A stretch of DNA of 64,000 bases from CAWCCP01 sp963701245 (GCA_963701245.1 OY969576.1:1-64000); one strand, 5' to 3'; positions 26,103 to 34,980 are shown, counted from the stretch's first letter. Program-made: numbers and translations. The notes: generated by a model from the sequence alone, not told the origin.

Positions 26103-26826
26103 ACCCGCTAGCGGGTATTCACACTTTTTGCATCTCGCTCTTCTGATTATTTTACCAGCCGTTATTTTTGTACTTGTTCGACTAGACTTTGTTCAGCTGG
26201 CGCTCAGCATAATCGTGTTAAGTAAATGGCGTATGTTTGCTGTGCGACCCCGGTTTTGGCCAGCTAATATCCGCGCTAATGCGGTAGATATTATAGTTGG
26301 CTTATCAGTAGTTCTGTTTATGAGTCACAGCGGCAGCCCTTTTTTGCAACTCTCTTGGGCGGCCTTATATGCAGTTTGGCTAGTCGTAATAAAGCCAGGA
26401 TCAGGTATGTTGATGACTTCGCTCCAGGCATTTATTGGTCAAATATGCGGACTAATGGCTTTGTATCTAGCCTGGGCAGGTGGTCCTATCTATGGTTTGA
26501 CGTTTGCTACAGGTATGATCTGTTTCTTAGCTGCACGTCACTTTCTAGATAGCTTCGATGAACCATACGCTCGGATGTTGGCGTACTTTTGGGGTTACTT
26601 TGGCGCTGCAGTTGGCTGGTTATTGTCTCATTGGCTGTTGTTTTATTCAGTTGTTGCACAACCAACGTTACTGCTTTGTACGCTTGGATACGGCCTAGGT
26701 GTCTTATATTATCTAGACCATAATGATCGACTCAGTAAGGGCGTACAGCGACAAATTGTTTTTATTATGATAGCCATCGTACTCGTTGTTTTGGTATTTT
26801 CCGACTGGGGAAATAAAGTGGTATGA
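26077..26826 (+). CDS. Polytopic membrane protein, unknown function
   Basis: 249 residues, very hydrophobic, with about seven to eight predicted membrane helices covering residues 18-245. Charged loops include one with FDEPYARM. No family motif recognised. It starts inside the end of the LCP gene (26-base overlap), so the two are translationally coupled and may act in the same envelope process. It could be a scaffold or transporter for envelope precursors, but this is only a guess from position. Confidence 0.75.
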   Translation: MRPLLQKIKPASGYSHFLHLALLIILPAVIFVLVRLDFVQLALSIIVLSKWRMFAVRPRFWPANIRANAVDIIVGLSVVLFMSHSGSPFLQLSWAALYAVWLVVIKPGSGMLMTSLQAFIGQICGLMALYLAWAGGPIYGLTFATGMICFLAARHFLDSFDEPYARMLAYFWGYFGAAVGWLLSHWLLFYSVVAQPTLLLCTLGYGLGVLYYLDHNDRLSKGVQRQIVFIMIAIVLVVLVFSDWGNKVV

Positions 26827-26929
26827 CAGAGGCTGGAAAACATTTATTAATCAGCTGTCTGTAATAGATTGACGATTAACTAGTTTCGAAAATCATAACA
26901 ACAGAGGTGGGAAACATTATTTATTTTAA
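26826..26929 (+). repeat. Imperfect direct repeat upstream of htrA
   Basis: ACAGAGGCTGGAAAACATTT at 26826 and ACAGAGGTGGGAAACATTAT at 26901 are related over about 25-29 bases, with starts 75 bases apart. A possible -35 TTGACG (26869-26874) and -10-like CATAAC (26894-26899) lie between them. It could be a regulatory pair for the protease gene. Confidence 0.4.
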
Positions 26930-26943
26930 AGAAAAGGGAAGTC

Positions 26944-28305
26944 ATGGGCGATAAAGTAAGTAAAAAAGAAGACACTAAAGTGGAAAAATCATATTCAGTA
27001 TCAAGTTCTTCGACTCGTTCGCCTCGTACTGTCAGTTTTACAGTGCCCACAATACCAAAACCAAACTTTACAGCGTTAAAAAAGACTGATTTTGGTCGGT
27101 GGCGAGCGGGAATTGTTGTTGGGTTGTTCATTTTAGTTGCTATTTTTAGTGGTTTCGTGGGGGCATGGATCGATACACGAAATGGTAATGGCCTCACCAG
27201 CTCAGCAACCGTGAGCAGTGAAAAGAAAATAGTAACCAGCGATAGCCAGTTAATTAGTCAGATTGCTAGTACTGTCGGTCCAAGCGTCGTGAGCGTCAAT
27301 GTGAGTATTAATTCTAGTGGATCGAGTACTTCGGGTTCAGGCACTGCCCAAGGTGGCGGATTTGGTTTATTTGGATTTTCGCAACCCGAGGAAGAACAAG
27401 CTGCCGGTACGGGAATTATTATTAGTAGTTCAGGTATAATTATAACCAATCGTCACGTAGTACCGGTTGGTACGACGAATGTGAGCGTAACGCTCAGTAA
27501 CGGTACTGAGCTCAAAAACGTAAGTATTATTGGTCGAACTAGTCAAAGCAGCAGTTTGGATGTGGCTTTTCTAAAAATCAATGATGCCAAGGGGCAAAAA
27601 CTTATCCCGGCTACTATTGGAGATTCTTCGACGGTAGATGTCGGCGATAACGTCGTTGCAATCGGTAATGCTTTAGGCCAATTCCAAAACACAGTTACGA
27701 GCGGAATTATCTCTGGATATGGCCGATCTGTACAGGCGAGTGACAGTGGGGGGAGTAGTACCTTTGGAACGAGCTCAAGTACTGAAAATCTTGATGATTT
27801 ATTTCAAACCGACGCTGCGATTAATGAAGGTAACTCTGGTGGTCCGCTCGTGAACTTAAATGGACAAGTCATCGGTATAAATACGGCTATAGCGGGTAAT
27901 GCTCAAAATATTGGATTTGCTATCCCAATAAACGATGTCAAAGGGCTCATTAATCAGGTACTGAAGTCAGGATCATTTTCGCAACCGTATCTTGGAGTAG
28001 ACTATATACCGCTAACTGCTGATGTGGCTGATGAGTATAACCTAACTGTCCAAAACGGAGCTTTTATTGCACCTAGCTCAAATGCGAGCTCGCCTTCTGT
28101 AATAAGTGGTAGTCCGGCAGCAACAGCCGGTCTGCAAACGGACGACATAATTACTCAGGTAGATGGGGTCAATATTGGTCAAGCCAATAGTCTTACAAGT
28201 TTACTAGATCAATATGTCCCAGGTAATCAAGTCACGCTCACTGTTCTTCGAAATGGTCAAACGCTACATATTAATGTGACGCTTGGTAGCATACCTGAAA
28301 ATTAG
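26944..28305 (+). CDS. HtrA/DegP-type serine protease with PDZ domain
   Basis: 453 residues. Cytoplasmic tail, one membrane helix (about 56-78), a trypsin-like domain and one C-terminal PDZ domain. The catalytic triad is visible: His171 in TNRHVV, Asp206 in SSLDVAFLKI and Ser298 in NEGNSGGPL. The usual TNxHVV loop reads TNRHVV. HtrA proteases degrade or refold misfolded proteins outside the membrane, here presumably including the very large surface proteins. ATG 26944 follows a GGGAAG stretch. The tail is Ser/Thr-rich and lacks a signal-peptidase site, so the enzyme should stay anchored. Confidence 0.93.
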   Translation: MGDKVSKKEDTKVEKSYSVSSSSTRSPRTVSFTVPTIPKPNFTALKKTDFGRWRAGIVVGLFILVAIFSGFVGAWIDTRNGNGLTSSATVSSEKKIVTSDSQLISQIASTVGPSVVSVNVSINSSGSSTSGSGTAQGGGFGLFGFSQPEEEQAAGTGIIISSSGIIITNRHVVPVGTTNVSVTLSNGTELKNVSIIGRTSQSSSLDVAFLKINDAKGQKLIPATIGDSSTVDVGDNVVAIGNALGQFQNTVTSGIISGYGRSVQASDSGGSSTFGTSSSTENLDDLFQTDAAINEGNSGGPLVNLNGQVIGINTAIAGNAQNIGFAIPINDVKGLINQVLKSGSFSQPYLGVDYIPLTADVADEYNLTVQNGAFIAPSSNASSPSVISGSPAATAGLQTDDIITQVDGVNIGQANSLTSLLDQYVPGNQVTLTVLRNGQTLHINVTLGSIPEN

Positions 28306-28488
28306 TTTGATACGATTTGTATTCAACAGTTGATTTAGTTTGATATATTGACTAATTGTTGCCTGATATATAAGGTTTTGTACTGGGCATTTTCATTAAA
28401 AGCACGATCACGGAACGTTTAAGTTGCATACTAATAGTCATATTTTACAAACGGTGACAATAACCGAGGCGAACATGCTAGAAAAGTC
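28306..28488. other. Convergent intergenic region
   Basis: Between htrA and the end of prmC. AT-rich, with no strong hairpin, ORF or promoter recognised. Confidence 0.4.
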
Positions 28489-29340
28489 TCAGTTATGCTT
28501 GTAGGCTTGCACTAAACCGTCAGTTTTGACCAAATGATAGCTATATTCGGCTGCAATTTTAGCAAGAGTTTCATGCTGAAACAAAAGTGACTCATATAAA
28601 ATATACAACGGCATATTTGAGCGATTTAATAATTGTTTGAATAGCTTTCGATATATATTTAGACCGTCAGAGCCTCCGAACAGAGCGATTTTTGGTTCGA
28701 ACTTGGCGGCTTGGTTTATTTCATAATCATCTGGCACGTAGGGAAGGTTGCACAGTAGTACGTCATATGAATTTGCTAAACTAGCAATCAAATCACTCTC
28801 TATTATGCTTATGTTTAGTGTAAATTTATCTACATTAGTTTTTGCTACTGTGAGAGCTTTTGAGTCTATATCTACCAGGTCTACAGACATATCAGGCAAC
28901 TCCAATTTAACAGAAATTCCAATTGCTCCACATCCTGTCCCAATGTCGGCAATTGACCAACGCTGATGGCTATCTAATTGGGATTTGCTGGGAGAGTTGA
29001 TATTTACATAATTTGAATAAAGTGTTTTTATAACGTTGATAAAGCTTTCCGATTCTGGTCTCGGGATAAGAACATTTGAATTGACTAAAAAATTGTAGCC
29101 ATAAAATTCGCTATACCCGCGAATATATGCTATTGGTTCATGTTTTAAACGTCTTCTGAATACATTATTAAGATTCCTTATATTTTCAGGCGATATTTCA
29201 ACATCTGGATTTGCTAATATGTGTGCCCGGTCGAGTCCGAGTGAGTACTCTAATAATAAAAGTGAATCTATCCGAGCTGAATCAATCCCGTTAGCCCGTA
29301 GTGTTTGTTGCGCTTCTAGAAGCCAAGCATTAATTGTCAT
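28489..29340 (-). CDS. prmC: Peptide chain release factor N5-glutamine methyltransferase
   Basis: 283 residues. N-terminal helical domain (1-80), then a Rossmann methyltransferase with motif I DIGTGCGAIGIS (about 151-162) and the substrate motif reading NLPYVPD instead of the classical NPPY. PrmC methylates the Gln of the GGQ motif of RF1 and RF2, and both (prfA, prfB) are in this window. It overlaps the upstream kinase gene by 11 bases and lies just downstream of prfA, the usual gene partner. The C-terminal part after the motif is normal. Confidence 0.93.
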   Translation of the reverse strand: MTINAWLLEAQQTLRANGIDSARIDSLLLLEYSLGLDRAHILANPDVEISPENIRNLNNVFRRRLKHEPIAYIRGYSEFYGYNFLVNSNVLIPRPESESFINVIKTLYSNYVNINSPSKSQLDSHQRWSIADIGTGCGAIGISVKLELPDMSVDLVDIDSKALTVAKTNVDKFTLNISIIESDLIASLANSYDVLLCNLPYVPDDYEINQAAKFEPKIALFGGSDGLNIYRKLFKQLLNRSNMPLYILYESLLFQHETLAKIAAEYSYHLVKTDGLVQAYKHN

Positions 29341-29848
29341 TAGAGGGGTTTAAAATTCTTTCGACAATGTTATCAATGGAAGGATGTACGTTAATTGGAA
29401 TAGCACCGTACTCGATTAAGCTTTGTTCAAAGTGAGTATGAAGCGACATTATATCAGTCAGTTCATCTTTATCTTTACCGTAGGGCGTACTGGAACGAAG
29501 CAGTAGTCTATTTTCCAATTCGACTTCATCAAGTAAAAGGATAAAAATTTTGTCAAATAATGAGTAAAATTCTTCCTGATTGTCGGCGAGTGCACAAATA
29601 TAAATATCCTCAAATGAATTTATGAGGCCTGTCACCCTATTAACGTCCCAATTGTATGAACCTGTATTGTCAAACCAACCTCGAGGTACGGGAGAGGGAA
29701 CCGCAATTCTTTTACCAGAGTCGATATCCTCGGCATGCATATAGTTTCGCATAGCCTCAGTGTCATAGGCATGACGACCCCGTATTTTTAGAGCTTTTGC
29801 AATTGTTGATTTGCCCGTTCCAGGATAGCCAGTAATGAGGACTTTCAT
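29330..29848 (-). CDS. P-loop nucleoside/adenylate-kinase-like protein
   Basis: 172 residues, starting MKVLITGYPGTGKSTIAKAL, with a Walker A GYPGTGKST at residues 7-15. Later features are a DTEAM segment and an LLLDEVELENRLLLRSSTPYGK region that resembles a lid. The size fits small P-loop kinases of the adenylate/shikimate/gluconate type. The substrate cannot be told. It sits between prfA and prmC with an 11-base overlap to prmC. A TATAGT-like element just upstream of the ATG suggests a near-leaderless transcript. Confidence 0.75.
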   Translation of the reverse strand: MKVLITGYPGTGKSTIAKALKIRGRHAYDTEAMRNYMHAEDIDSGKRIAVPSPVPRGWFDNTGSYNWDVNRVTGLINSFEDIYICALADNQEEFYSLFDKIFILLLDEVELENRLLLRSSTPYGKDKDELTDIMSLHTHFEQSLIEYGAIPINVHPSIDNIVERILNPSNDN

Positions 29849-29884
29849 ATCCTATAGTAAACAATACTTAACAAGAAAATGTTA

Positions 29885-30943
29885 TTAATTTTCTCCACTA
29901 ATCAATTCGTGTTCAGCAGCTTGAAGGTGCTCAATGATGTCATCAATATCACCTGCCAAGGCGGCAGAGATGTTCGAGCGGCTGTAGCCAATGCGATGAT
30001 CAGTGATTCGATCTTGGGGGAAATTATAGGTACGGATCTTCTCTGATCTGTCGCCTGAACCAATTAATTTTTTTCGAGCAGCTGATAACTGTTGCTGATC
30101 GTTGTCGATCTTTTGCTGTAGTAAGCGTGATCTCAATACGCTCATTGCCTTAGCTTTATTTTTAATCTGGGACTTTTCGTCCTGATTTGAGACGACCAAT
30201 CCAGTAGGCAAATGCGTAATGCGCACTGCAGAATCGGTCGTATTGACGCTTTGCCCACCGTGCCCACCGCTTCGATACACGTCTATTCTTAGGTCTGATG
30301 GTACTATTTCGATATCCGTTTCATCTGCTTCAGGCAGAACCGCAACTGTTGTCGTTGAAGTGTGGATTCGACCTTGGCTTTCGGTTACGGGAACTCGCTG
30401 GACACGATGTACTCCTGCCTCAAACTTTAAGTTTTTATAGGCATTACCACCGTGAATACCGAAGATTATTTCTTTCAAACCACCCACTTCATTTGGCGTT
30501 TCGCTTAACAGTTCTAATTTATAATTATGTGTTTCCGCCCACCTTGCATACATTCGATATAGTTCCTGGGCGAATAAACTTGATTCGTCGCCTCCGGCAG
30601 CTGCCCGTATTTCAATAATGACATCTCGTTCATTATTTGGATCACGAGGGGTCAATTCCTCTATAAGTCGATTTTCGTTATCGGCTATTCTGACATTTAG
30701 CTCATTTACCTCAATTCGTGCCATTTCCTGCATTTCGGAATCCGGGTTTTGTAGTAACTTTTCTGCTTCGGTTTTCTCGTGAGCTAATTTATTTTTTTCA
30801 TCAAATAAAGATAAGACATTTTCAAGTTCTGCACGGCGCTTGGCGAGCTTAGAATAATTTTTATCACTAAAAATAGCAGGATCTGCTAATTTAGTTTCCA
30901 ACGACGCAAGCTCTTTTCTAAAATTTTGTTCTTTCAGGTCCAT
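29885..30943 (-). CDS. prfA: Peptide chain release factor 1
   Basis: 352 residues. N-terminal coiled coil, then domain 2 with the PVT tripeptide (QRVPVTESQGR) that reads UAA/UAG, and the GGQ loop (YRSGGHGGQSVNTTDSAVR) that triggers peptide release. Length is normal for RF1. prmC, which methylates GGQ, lies two genes downstream. On the minus strand a TATACT box ends 10 bases before the ATG, so the mRNA is probably leaderless. Confidence 0.97.
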   Translation of the reverse strand: MDLKEQNFRKELASLETKLADPAIFSDKNYSKLAKRRAELENVLSLFDEKNKLAHEKTEAEKLLQNPDSEMQEMARIEVNELNVRIADNENRLIEELTPRDPNNERDVIIEIRAAAGGDESSLFAQELYRMYARWAETHNYKLELLSETPNEVGGLKEIIFGIHGGNAYKNLKFEAGVHRVQRVPVTESQGRIHTSTTTVAVLPEADETDIEIVPSDLRIDVYRSGGHGGQSVNTTDSAVRITHLPTGLVVSNQDEKSQIKNKAKAMSVLRSRLLQQKIDNDQQQLSAARKKLIGSGDRSEKIRTYNFPQDRITDHRIGYSRSNISAALAGDIDDIIEHLQAAEHELISGEN

Positions 30944-30953
30944 AGTCTAATCC

Positions 30954-30959
30954 AGTATA
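30954..30959 (-). promoter_or_regulatory. -10 box of prfA
   Basis: TATACT on the minus strand, 10 bases from the prfA ATG. The predicted leader is 0-3 bases. Confidence 0.5.
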
Positions 30960-31055
30960 GCTCAGTTGTGGTTTAAGGTTATATGACATAATTTGAGTTA
31001 TGAAATAAAAAATAAGTGTCGACTATTTGCTTCGACACCTATTGTAAGAGGCTCG

Positions 31056-31412
31056 CTATTTAGAAGGCTTACTAGCTTCTGCTTTGGCTTCTGCTTTGGC
31101 GACCTTAGCTTGATAACGATTGGCGGCTTTGGCGGCTTTGGCGGCTCGTTTTTCTTTTGCGGCTGCTCCAGCCGCAGCACGGGCCTTAAACTTATCTACT
31201 CGCCCTTCAATATCCAAAATACGCTCTTCTCCAGTAAAGAAGGGGTGAGATGCGGAGCTTATATGTACTTTAACGAGTGGATACTCAGTGCCGTCTTCCC
31301 ACTTAGTGGTCTCTTCAGAAGCTACGGTAGATCGAGTTAAAAATCGTGATCCATTATTAAGGTCTTCAAAGACTACTGGTCGATAATTGTCTGGGTGAAT
31401 GCTTTTTTTCAT
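31056..31412 (-). CDS. rpmE: Ribosomal protein L31 type B with Ala/Lys-rich tail
   Basis: 118 residues. The first ~80 residues are L31 (MKKSIHPDNYRPVVFED, then SSASHPFFTG). There is no CxxC, so this is the zinc-independent type B. After residue ~78 comes a 38-residue tail made almost only of Ala, Lys and Glu. L31 bridges the ribosomal subunits, and the tail may bind rRNA. Transcribed toward prfA, with 112 bases between. Confidence 0.93.
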   Translation of the reverse strand: MKKSIHPDNYRPVVFEDLNNGSRFLTRSTVASEETTKWEDGTEYPLVKVHISSASHPFFTGEERILDIEGRVDKFKARAAAGAAAKEKRAAKAAKAANRYQAKVAKAEAKAEASKPSK

Positions 31413-31522
31413 AATTGAGTACTGAGTTTACCACATCTGTTAGGGAGTGGTCAACTTAACTTTTGAGTAATACTCATATAAGTATACGTGAATGTGACCA
31501 AACATACGTAACGAAGTGGGCG

Positions 31523-31551
31523 TTGAATAAATAATTTACATCTGTTATACT
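31523..31551 (+). promoter_or_regulatory. Promoter of rpsB-tsf
   Basis: -35 TTGAAT (31523-31528), 17-base spacer, -10 TATACT (31546-31551). This is one of the few classical two-box promoters here. It gives a leader of about 100 bases before rpsB. Confidence 0.7.
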
Positions 31552-31573
31552 TCTACTACTAAATTATTAATCA

Positions 31574-31629
31574 GATTGGGGTTTCATCCTCTTTTACTGG
31601 TTGCCGTGCAGGCAGGTAAAGGTACCCAA
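31574..31629 (+). promoter_or_regulatory. Structured 5' leader of rpsB (candidate autoregulatory RNA)
   Basis: Nested pairing: ATTGGG(G)T (31575-31582) with ACCCAAT (31624-31630) closes the element. Inside, TTTAC (31593-31597) pairs with GTAAA (31616-31620) and GCC with GGC around loop GTGCA (31606-31610). Leaders that bind S2 are known upstream of rpsB in other bacteria. This one fits by position and fold but is not proven to be of that family. Confidence 0.5.
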
Positions 31630-31659
31630 TTGTAGAGAAAGGATAGAGTAGAAAATATA

Positions 31660-32472
31660 ATGGCTAATGAAGTAGATATCAAACAATTACTTGAAGCAGG
31701 TGCTCATTTTGGTCACAAAACCGAACGCTGGCACCCTAAAATGGCTCCCTATATCCACAGTAAACGTGGAGGGACTCATATTATTGATTTGACGAAAACA
31801 GTTGTGAATCTAGAAGTTGCACTGGACTTCATTACTAAGATTGCCAGTGAGAATAAGCAAATATTGCTTATAGGTACCAAGCGCCAAGCACAATCAATTA
31901 TTAAAAAACTCGCAGAAGAAACTAACATGCCTTATGTGACTGAAAGATGGCTCGGCGGCATGCTGACAAACTGGAACACCATTGGTGGTCGAGTGAAGCA
32001 CTTAAAAGACCTCGAAGCACGTATGGCTACCGGGGAATTGGCAAATAAGTATAACAAGCTGGAAGTTCAGCGATTTCAGGAAGAAATTGATCAAATGAAT
32101 ATCGTTTATGGTGGCGTCAAAGAAATGAATTCGCGCCCGGGTGCGCTATTCGTAGTTGATATTGTAGGCGATATAAACGCGGTTCGTGAAGCAACAAAGC
32201 TTGGTATACCAATTGTGGCTATTGTCGATACAAATGCCGATCCAAGTCTTGTCACATATCCGATTCCGGCCAATGATGATGCAATTAAAACTATTCAATT
32301 AATTGCTGATTACCTGAAATCAGCAATTGAATCCGGTAAGGCCAAGGGTCGGAAGGTAGTTGATAAAACTGAAGTTAATGAACAAAAAGTCGAGGCTGTT
32401 AAGCCGAAAGCTGCGGCGCTATCTACAAAATCAAAAACCGACGCAAAAGCACAAACAACAGCCAAAGAATAA
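31660..32472 (+). CDS. rpsB: Ribosomal protein S2
   Basis: 270 residues. Typical S2 start (IKQLLEAGAHFGHKT), the TERWLGGMLTNW motif and the VVAIVDTNADPSLVTYPIPANDD box. After residue ~228 there is a Lys/Ala-rich extension of about 40 residues. S2 is a late-assembling 30S protein. tsf follows 26 bases downstream, the universal rpsB-tsf pair. It is preceded by a clear promoter and a structured leader. The Shine-Dalgarno (AAAGGA, 31638-31643) is unusually far from the ATG. Confidence 0.97.
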   Translation: MANEVDIKQLLEAGAHFGHKTERWHPKMAPYIHSKRGGTHIIDLTKTVVNLEVALDFITKIASENKQILLIGTKRQAQSIIKKLAEETNMPYVTERWLGGMLTNWNTIGGRVKHLKDLEARMATGELANKYNKLEVQRFQEEIDQMNIVYGGVKEMNSRPGALFVVDIVGDINAVREATKLGIPIVAIVDTNADPSLVTYPIPANDDAIKTIQLIADYLKSAIESGKAKGRKVVDKTEVNEQKVEAVKPKAAALSTKSKTDAKAQTTAKE

Positions 32473-32498
32473 GCTTATTAGAAAAGGAATACTACTAC

Positions 32499-33095
32499 AT
32501 GACTGTGAATATAACTGAAATCAAGCGATTAAAAGATTTAACAGGAGTTGGGCTGACTGACGCAAAAGCAGCATTAGATGAAGCGAATGGTGATTTTGAT
32601 AAAGCACTCGCTGCGATGCGAAAAAAAGGTCTCACTAAGGCTGAAAAGCGTGGCGAGCGAGAGGTAAGAGCAGGTCTTATTGGTACCTATAACCATGATG
32701 GAAGAATTGGTGTTCTTGTAGAAGTGAACTGCGAAACTGACTTTGTCGTACGTAATGAGATTTTTATTAACCTAGTAAAAGATTTGGCCTTGCATATCGC
32801 CGCGTCTAATCCCCAATATGTGAGCACGCAAGATGTGCCAGAGAGCGAATACAAAAAGGCAGAGGAAGAGTTCAAAGAAAAGGCTAAAGCCGACGGGAAG
32901 CCGGACGCGATGGTTGTAAAGATAGTCGAAGGTCAAGTAACAAAGCATTTTGGCGAACGCAGTTTGCTAGAGCAGCCGTTTGTTAAAAATCCCGACCAAA
33001 CGGTAGGGGATTATATAAAAGAACACATTGCTCGACTAGGTGAGAATATCGTCGTTCGCAGATTTAACCGGATGGCGTTGGGTGAAATTTCCTGA
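32499..33095 (+). CDS. tsf: Elongation factor Ts
   Basis: 198 residues, shorter than the ~280 of E. coli and like the short forms of other phyla. The N-terminal UBA-like domain contains the EF-Tu contact motif LTGVGLTDAKAAL. The core has NCETDFVVRNE. EF-Ts recharges EF-Tu with GTP. AAAAGGAA lies about 10 bases before ATG 32499. The stop is TGA. In many bacteria pyrH follows tsf; here frr is next, with pyrH absent. Confidence 0.96.
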   Translation: MTVNITEIKRLKDLTGVGLTDAKAALDEANGDFDKALAAMRKKGLTKAEKRGEREVRAGLIGTYNHDGRIGVLVEVNCETDFVVRNEIFINLVKDLALHIAASNPQYVSTQDVPESEYKKAEEEFKEKAKADGKPDAMVVKIVEGQVTKHFGERSLLEQPFVKNPDQTVGDYIKEHIARLGENIVVRRFNRMALGEIS

Positions 33096-33145
33096 ATTCC
33101 AGGGGTATAGTATACTAAACGTCAGACTTAATCGAAGGTATACGT

Positions 33146-33709
33146 ATGAACCCCCAACAAGTTATTCAGGATACAAGAACCAAACTAACGCAAGCAGCCG
33201 AGCATTTTAGCACCGTCTTAAAAACGCTTCGGACCGGAAGGGCAAATGCCAGTATGCTCGATGGAATAAATGTCGAAGCATATGGCAGTACTATGCCTTT
33301 GAATCAGGTGGCTAACGTAACCGCGCCGGAAGCTCAGCTTCTGCAAATTACACCATTTGACCCAAACAATCTGCAAGCAATCGCTGGTGCAATTCGATCA
33401 AATCCTACGCTAGGTTTTAATCCTACCGATGATGGACGAGTTGTACGAGTAATGGTGCCACCCCTTACTGAAGAACGACGTAGAGAATTGGCAAAGCAGA
33501 TAGGTCAAAAGCAAGAAGATTGCATGGTGACTATTCGTGCCATTCGTCACGAGGCCTTGGATAGTATTGATACTGCAAAAAAAGATAAACAAATCGGTGA
33601 AGATGAGGCGAAACGTTTAGCCGGCCAGATAGAAGAAGCAATGAATAAAATACGTGCCGAAATTGATAGTTTAGCCAGCGCAAAAGAAAAAGAGATTGTA
33701 ACGCTCTAG
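33146..33709 (+). CDS. frr: Ribosome recycling factor
   Basis: 187 residues. Contains LRTGRANASMLDGINVEAYGS and PPLTEERRRELAKQ, the helix-hinge signatures of RRF. With EF-G it splits post-termination ribosomes. GAAGG lies 7 bases before ATG 33146, and a TATACT box lies at 33111-33116. Follows tsf by 50 bases. Confidence 0.97.
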   Translation: MNPQQVIQDTRTKLTQAAEHFSTVLKTLRTGRANASMLDGINVEAYGSTMPLNQVANVTAPEAQLLQITPFDPNNLQAIAGAIRSNPTLGFNPTDDGRVVRVMVPPLTEERRRELAKQIGQKQEDCMVTIRAIRHEALDSIDTAKKDKQIGEDEAKRLAGQIEEAMNKIRAEIDSLASAKEKEIVTL

Positions 33710-33773
33710 TCTAATATTTCATTCAATTTAGGGCTAGCTGATAGTTTGCTGATTATTCTGGCCTTTCGAAGCT

Positions 33774-33801
33774 TTGATGATTTATCATAACCCTTTATAA
33801 T
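33774..33801 (+). promoter_or_regulatory. Promoter of rseP, leaderless type
   Basis: -35 TTGATG (33774-33779), 16-base spacer, perfect -10 TATAAT (33796-33801), then only 9 bases to the ATG at 33811. The transcript should begin at or within a few bases of the start codon. Confidence 0.7.
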
Positions 33802-33810
33802 CAATAGTCG

Positions 33811-34980
33811 ATGTCAATTCTCTGGTTAGTAGTGGGCTTGATCCTGTTTATATTACTCGTGGTCGTACACGAGTTTGGGCACTTTGTTGCCGCCAGGCGA
33901 AATGGAGTTGAAGCGGAAGAGTTTGCTATATTTTTCGGCCCTAGTATTTATTCGCGAAAGATGAAGTCTGGCTGGAAGTTTTCTCTTAATATCTTGCCGC
34001 TTGGTGGTTACGTAAAATTAAAAGGAGAACACGATAGTGACACCCAACCAGGTAGCTTCGGAGCGGCAAGCCTATGGGTCAAGACCAAGATAATGGCGGC
34101 TGGTGTCTTTATGAATTTAGTCATTGCATTAGTACTTTTCCTGATTCTTGCGGCTACCGGAATGCCTAAGTTAATCCCGAATCAATATACGGTAAAACGA
34201 GATACTCAACTGGTTAATCAAAAAGTACTTGTCGGTTATGTATTGCCGGGTTCTCCAGCGCAAAAAGCCGGACTACAATCCGAAGACCAAATTACAGCTA
34301 TCAAATTGCCAAATTACAGTCCAGTGGATGTGACTAGTGCCTCAAATCTACCGATGATTACAAAAGATTTTGCCGGCAAAACAGCCTATGTTTATTACAT
34401 TAGAAAAGGGGTTGAACAGCAGGTGTTAGTGACCTTTTTAACTCAAAAAGTTGTTGCGGCGAGCCAAAAGACGAGTAATCCAAAAGGCTATTTAGGTATC
34501 TCCCCGACCGAACTTACGATTCAACGCTCAACTTGGTCAGCGCCAATTGTTGCAATAGGGCTTTCCGGGCAGATTACAGCTTTAACCTTTCAAGGCATAG
34601 GTCATGCGATTGGTGGGTTAGGAAGCTTGATTGCTGGCGGTGTGACCGGCAATAAAGTTGCTCGTGAAAATGGACAAACTAACGCCTCAAGTCAAGTGTC
34701 TGGTCCGGTTGGGATATTTGTAATACTAAAAGATGGCAGCCAGCTGGGATTTCAATATATGTTATTCATTATTGCCATTGTTTCTTTGACTCTCGCGATA
34801 ATGAATCTCTTACCCATACCTGCACTAGACGGGGGTAGGTTGTGGATTATGCTCATATCACATGGCCTGAAAAAACCTTTGAGTGCCAAACGCGAAGAAG
34901 CAATTAATGCTATTGGTTTTGCATTATTAATCGCTATCATTATTTTAGTAACCAACGTTGATGTCCACAGATTCCTCTAA
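33811..34980 (+). CDS. rseP: Site-2 intramembrane zinc metalloprotease
   Basis: 389 residues. HEFGH at residues 20-24 (first helix) and NLLPIPALDGGRL near the C-terminus form the zinc site of the M50/RseP family. A PDZ domain sits in the middle (about 130-225), and there are about four membrane helices. Site-2 proteases cut membrane-bound anti-sigma factors or signal-peptide remnants. No anti-sigma gene is nearby. Start MSILWLVVG is in line with the family. The next gene overlaps its 3' end by 20 bases. Confidence 0.95.
   Translation: MSILWLVVGLILFILLVVVHEFGHFVAARRNGVEAEEFAIFFGPSIYSRKMKSGWKFSLNILPLGGYVKLKGEHDSDTQPGSFGAASLWVKTKIMAAGVFMNLVIALVLFLILAATGMPKLIPNQYTVKRDTQLVNQKVLVGYVLPGSPAQKAGLQSEDQITAIKLPNYSPVDVTSASNLPMITKDFAGKTAYVYYIRKGVEQQVLVTFLTQKVVAASQKTSNPKGYLGISPTELTIQRSTWSAPIVAIGLSGQITALTFQGIGHAIGGLGSLIAGGVTGNKVARENGQTNASSQVSGPVGIFVILKDGSQLGFQYMLFIIAIVSLTLAIMNLLPIPALDGGRLWIMLISHGLKKPLSAKREEAINAIGFALLIAIIILVTNVDVHRFL

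Noticed and set aside
28690..28710. GGTTCGAA resembling a tRNA T-loop
   Set aside because: It is inside prmC coding sequence and no cloverleaf can be drawn.
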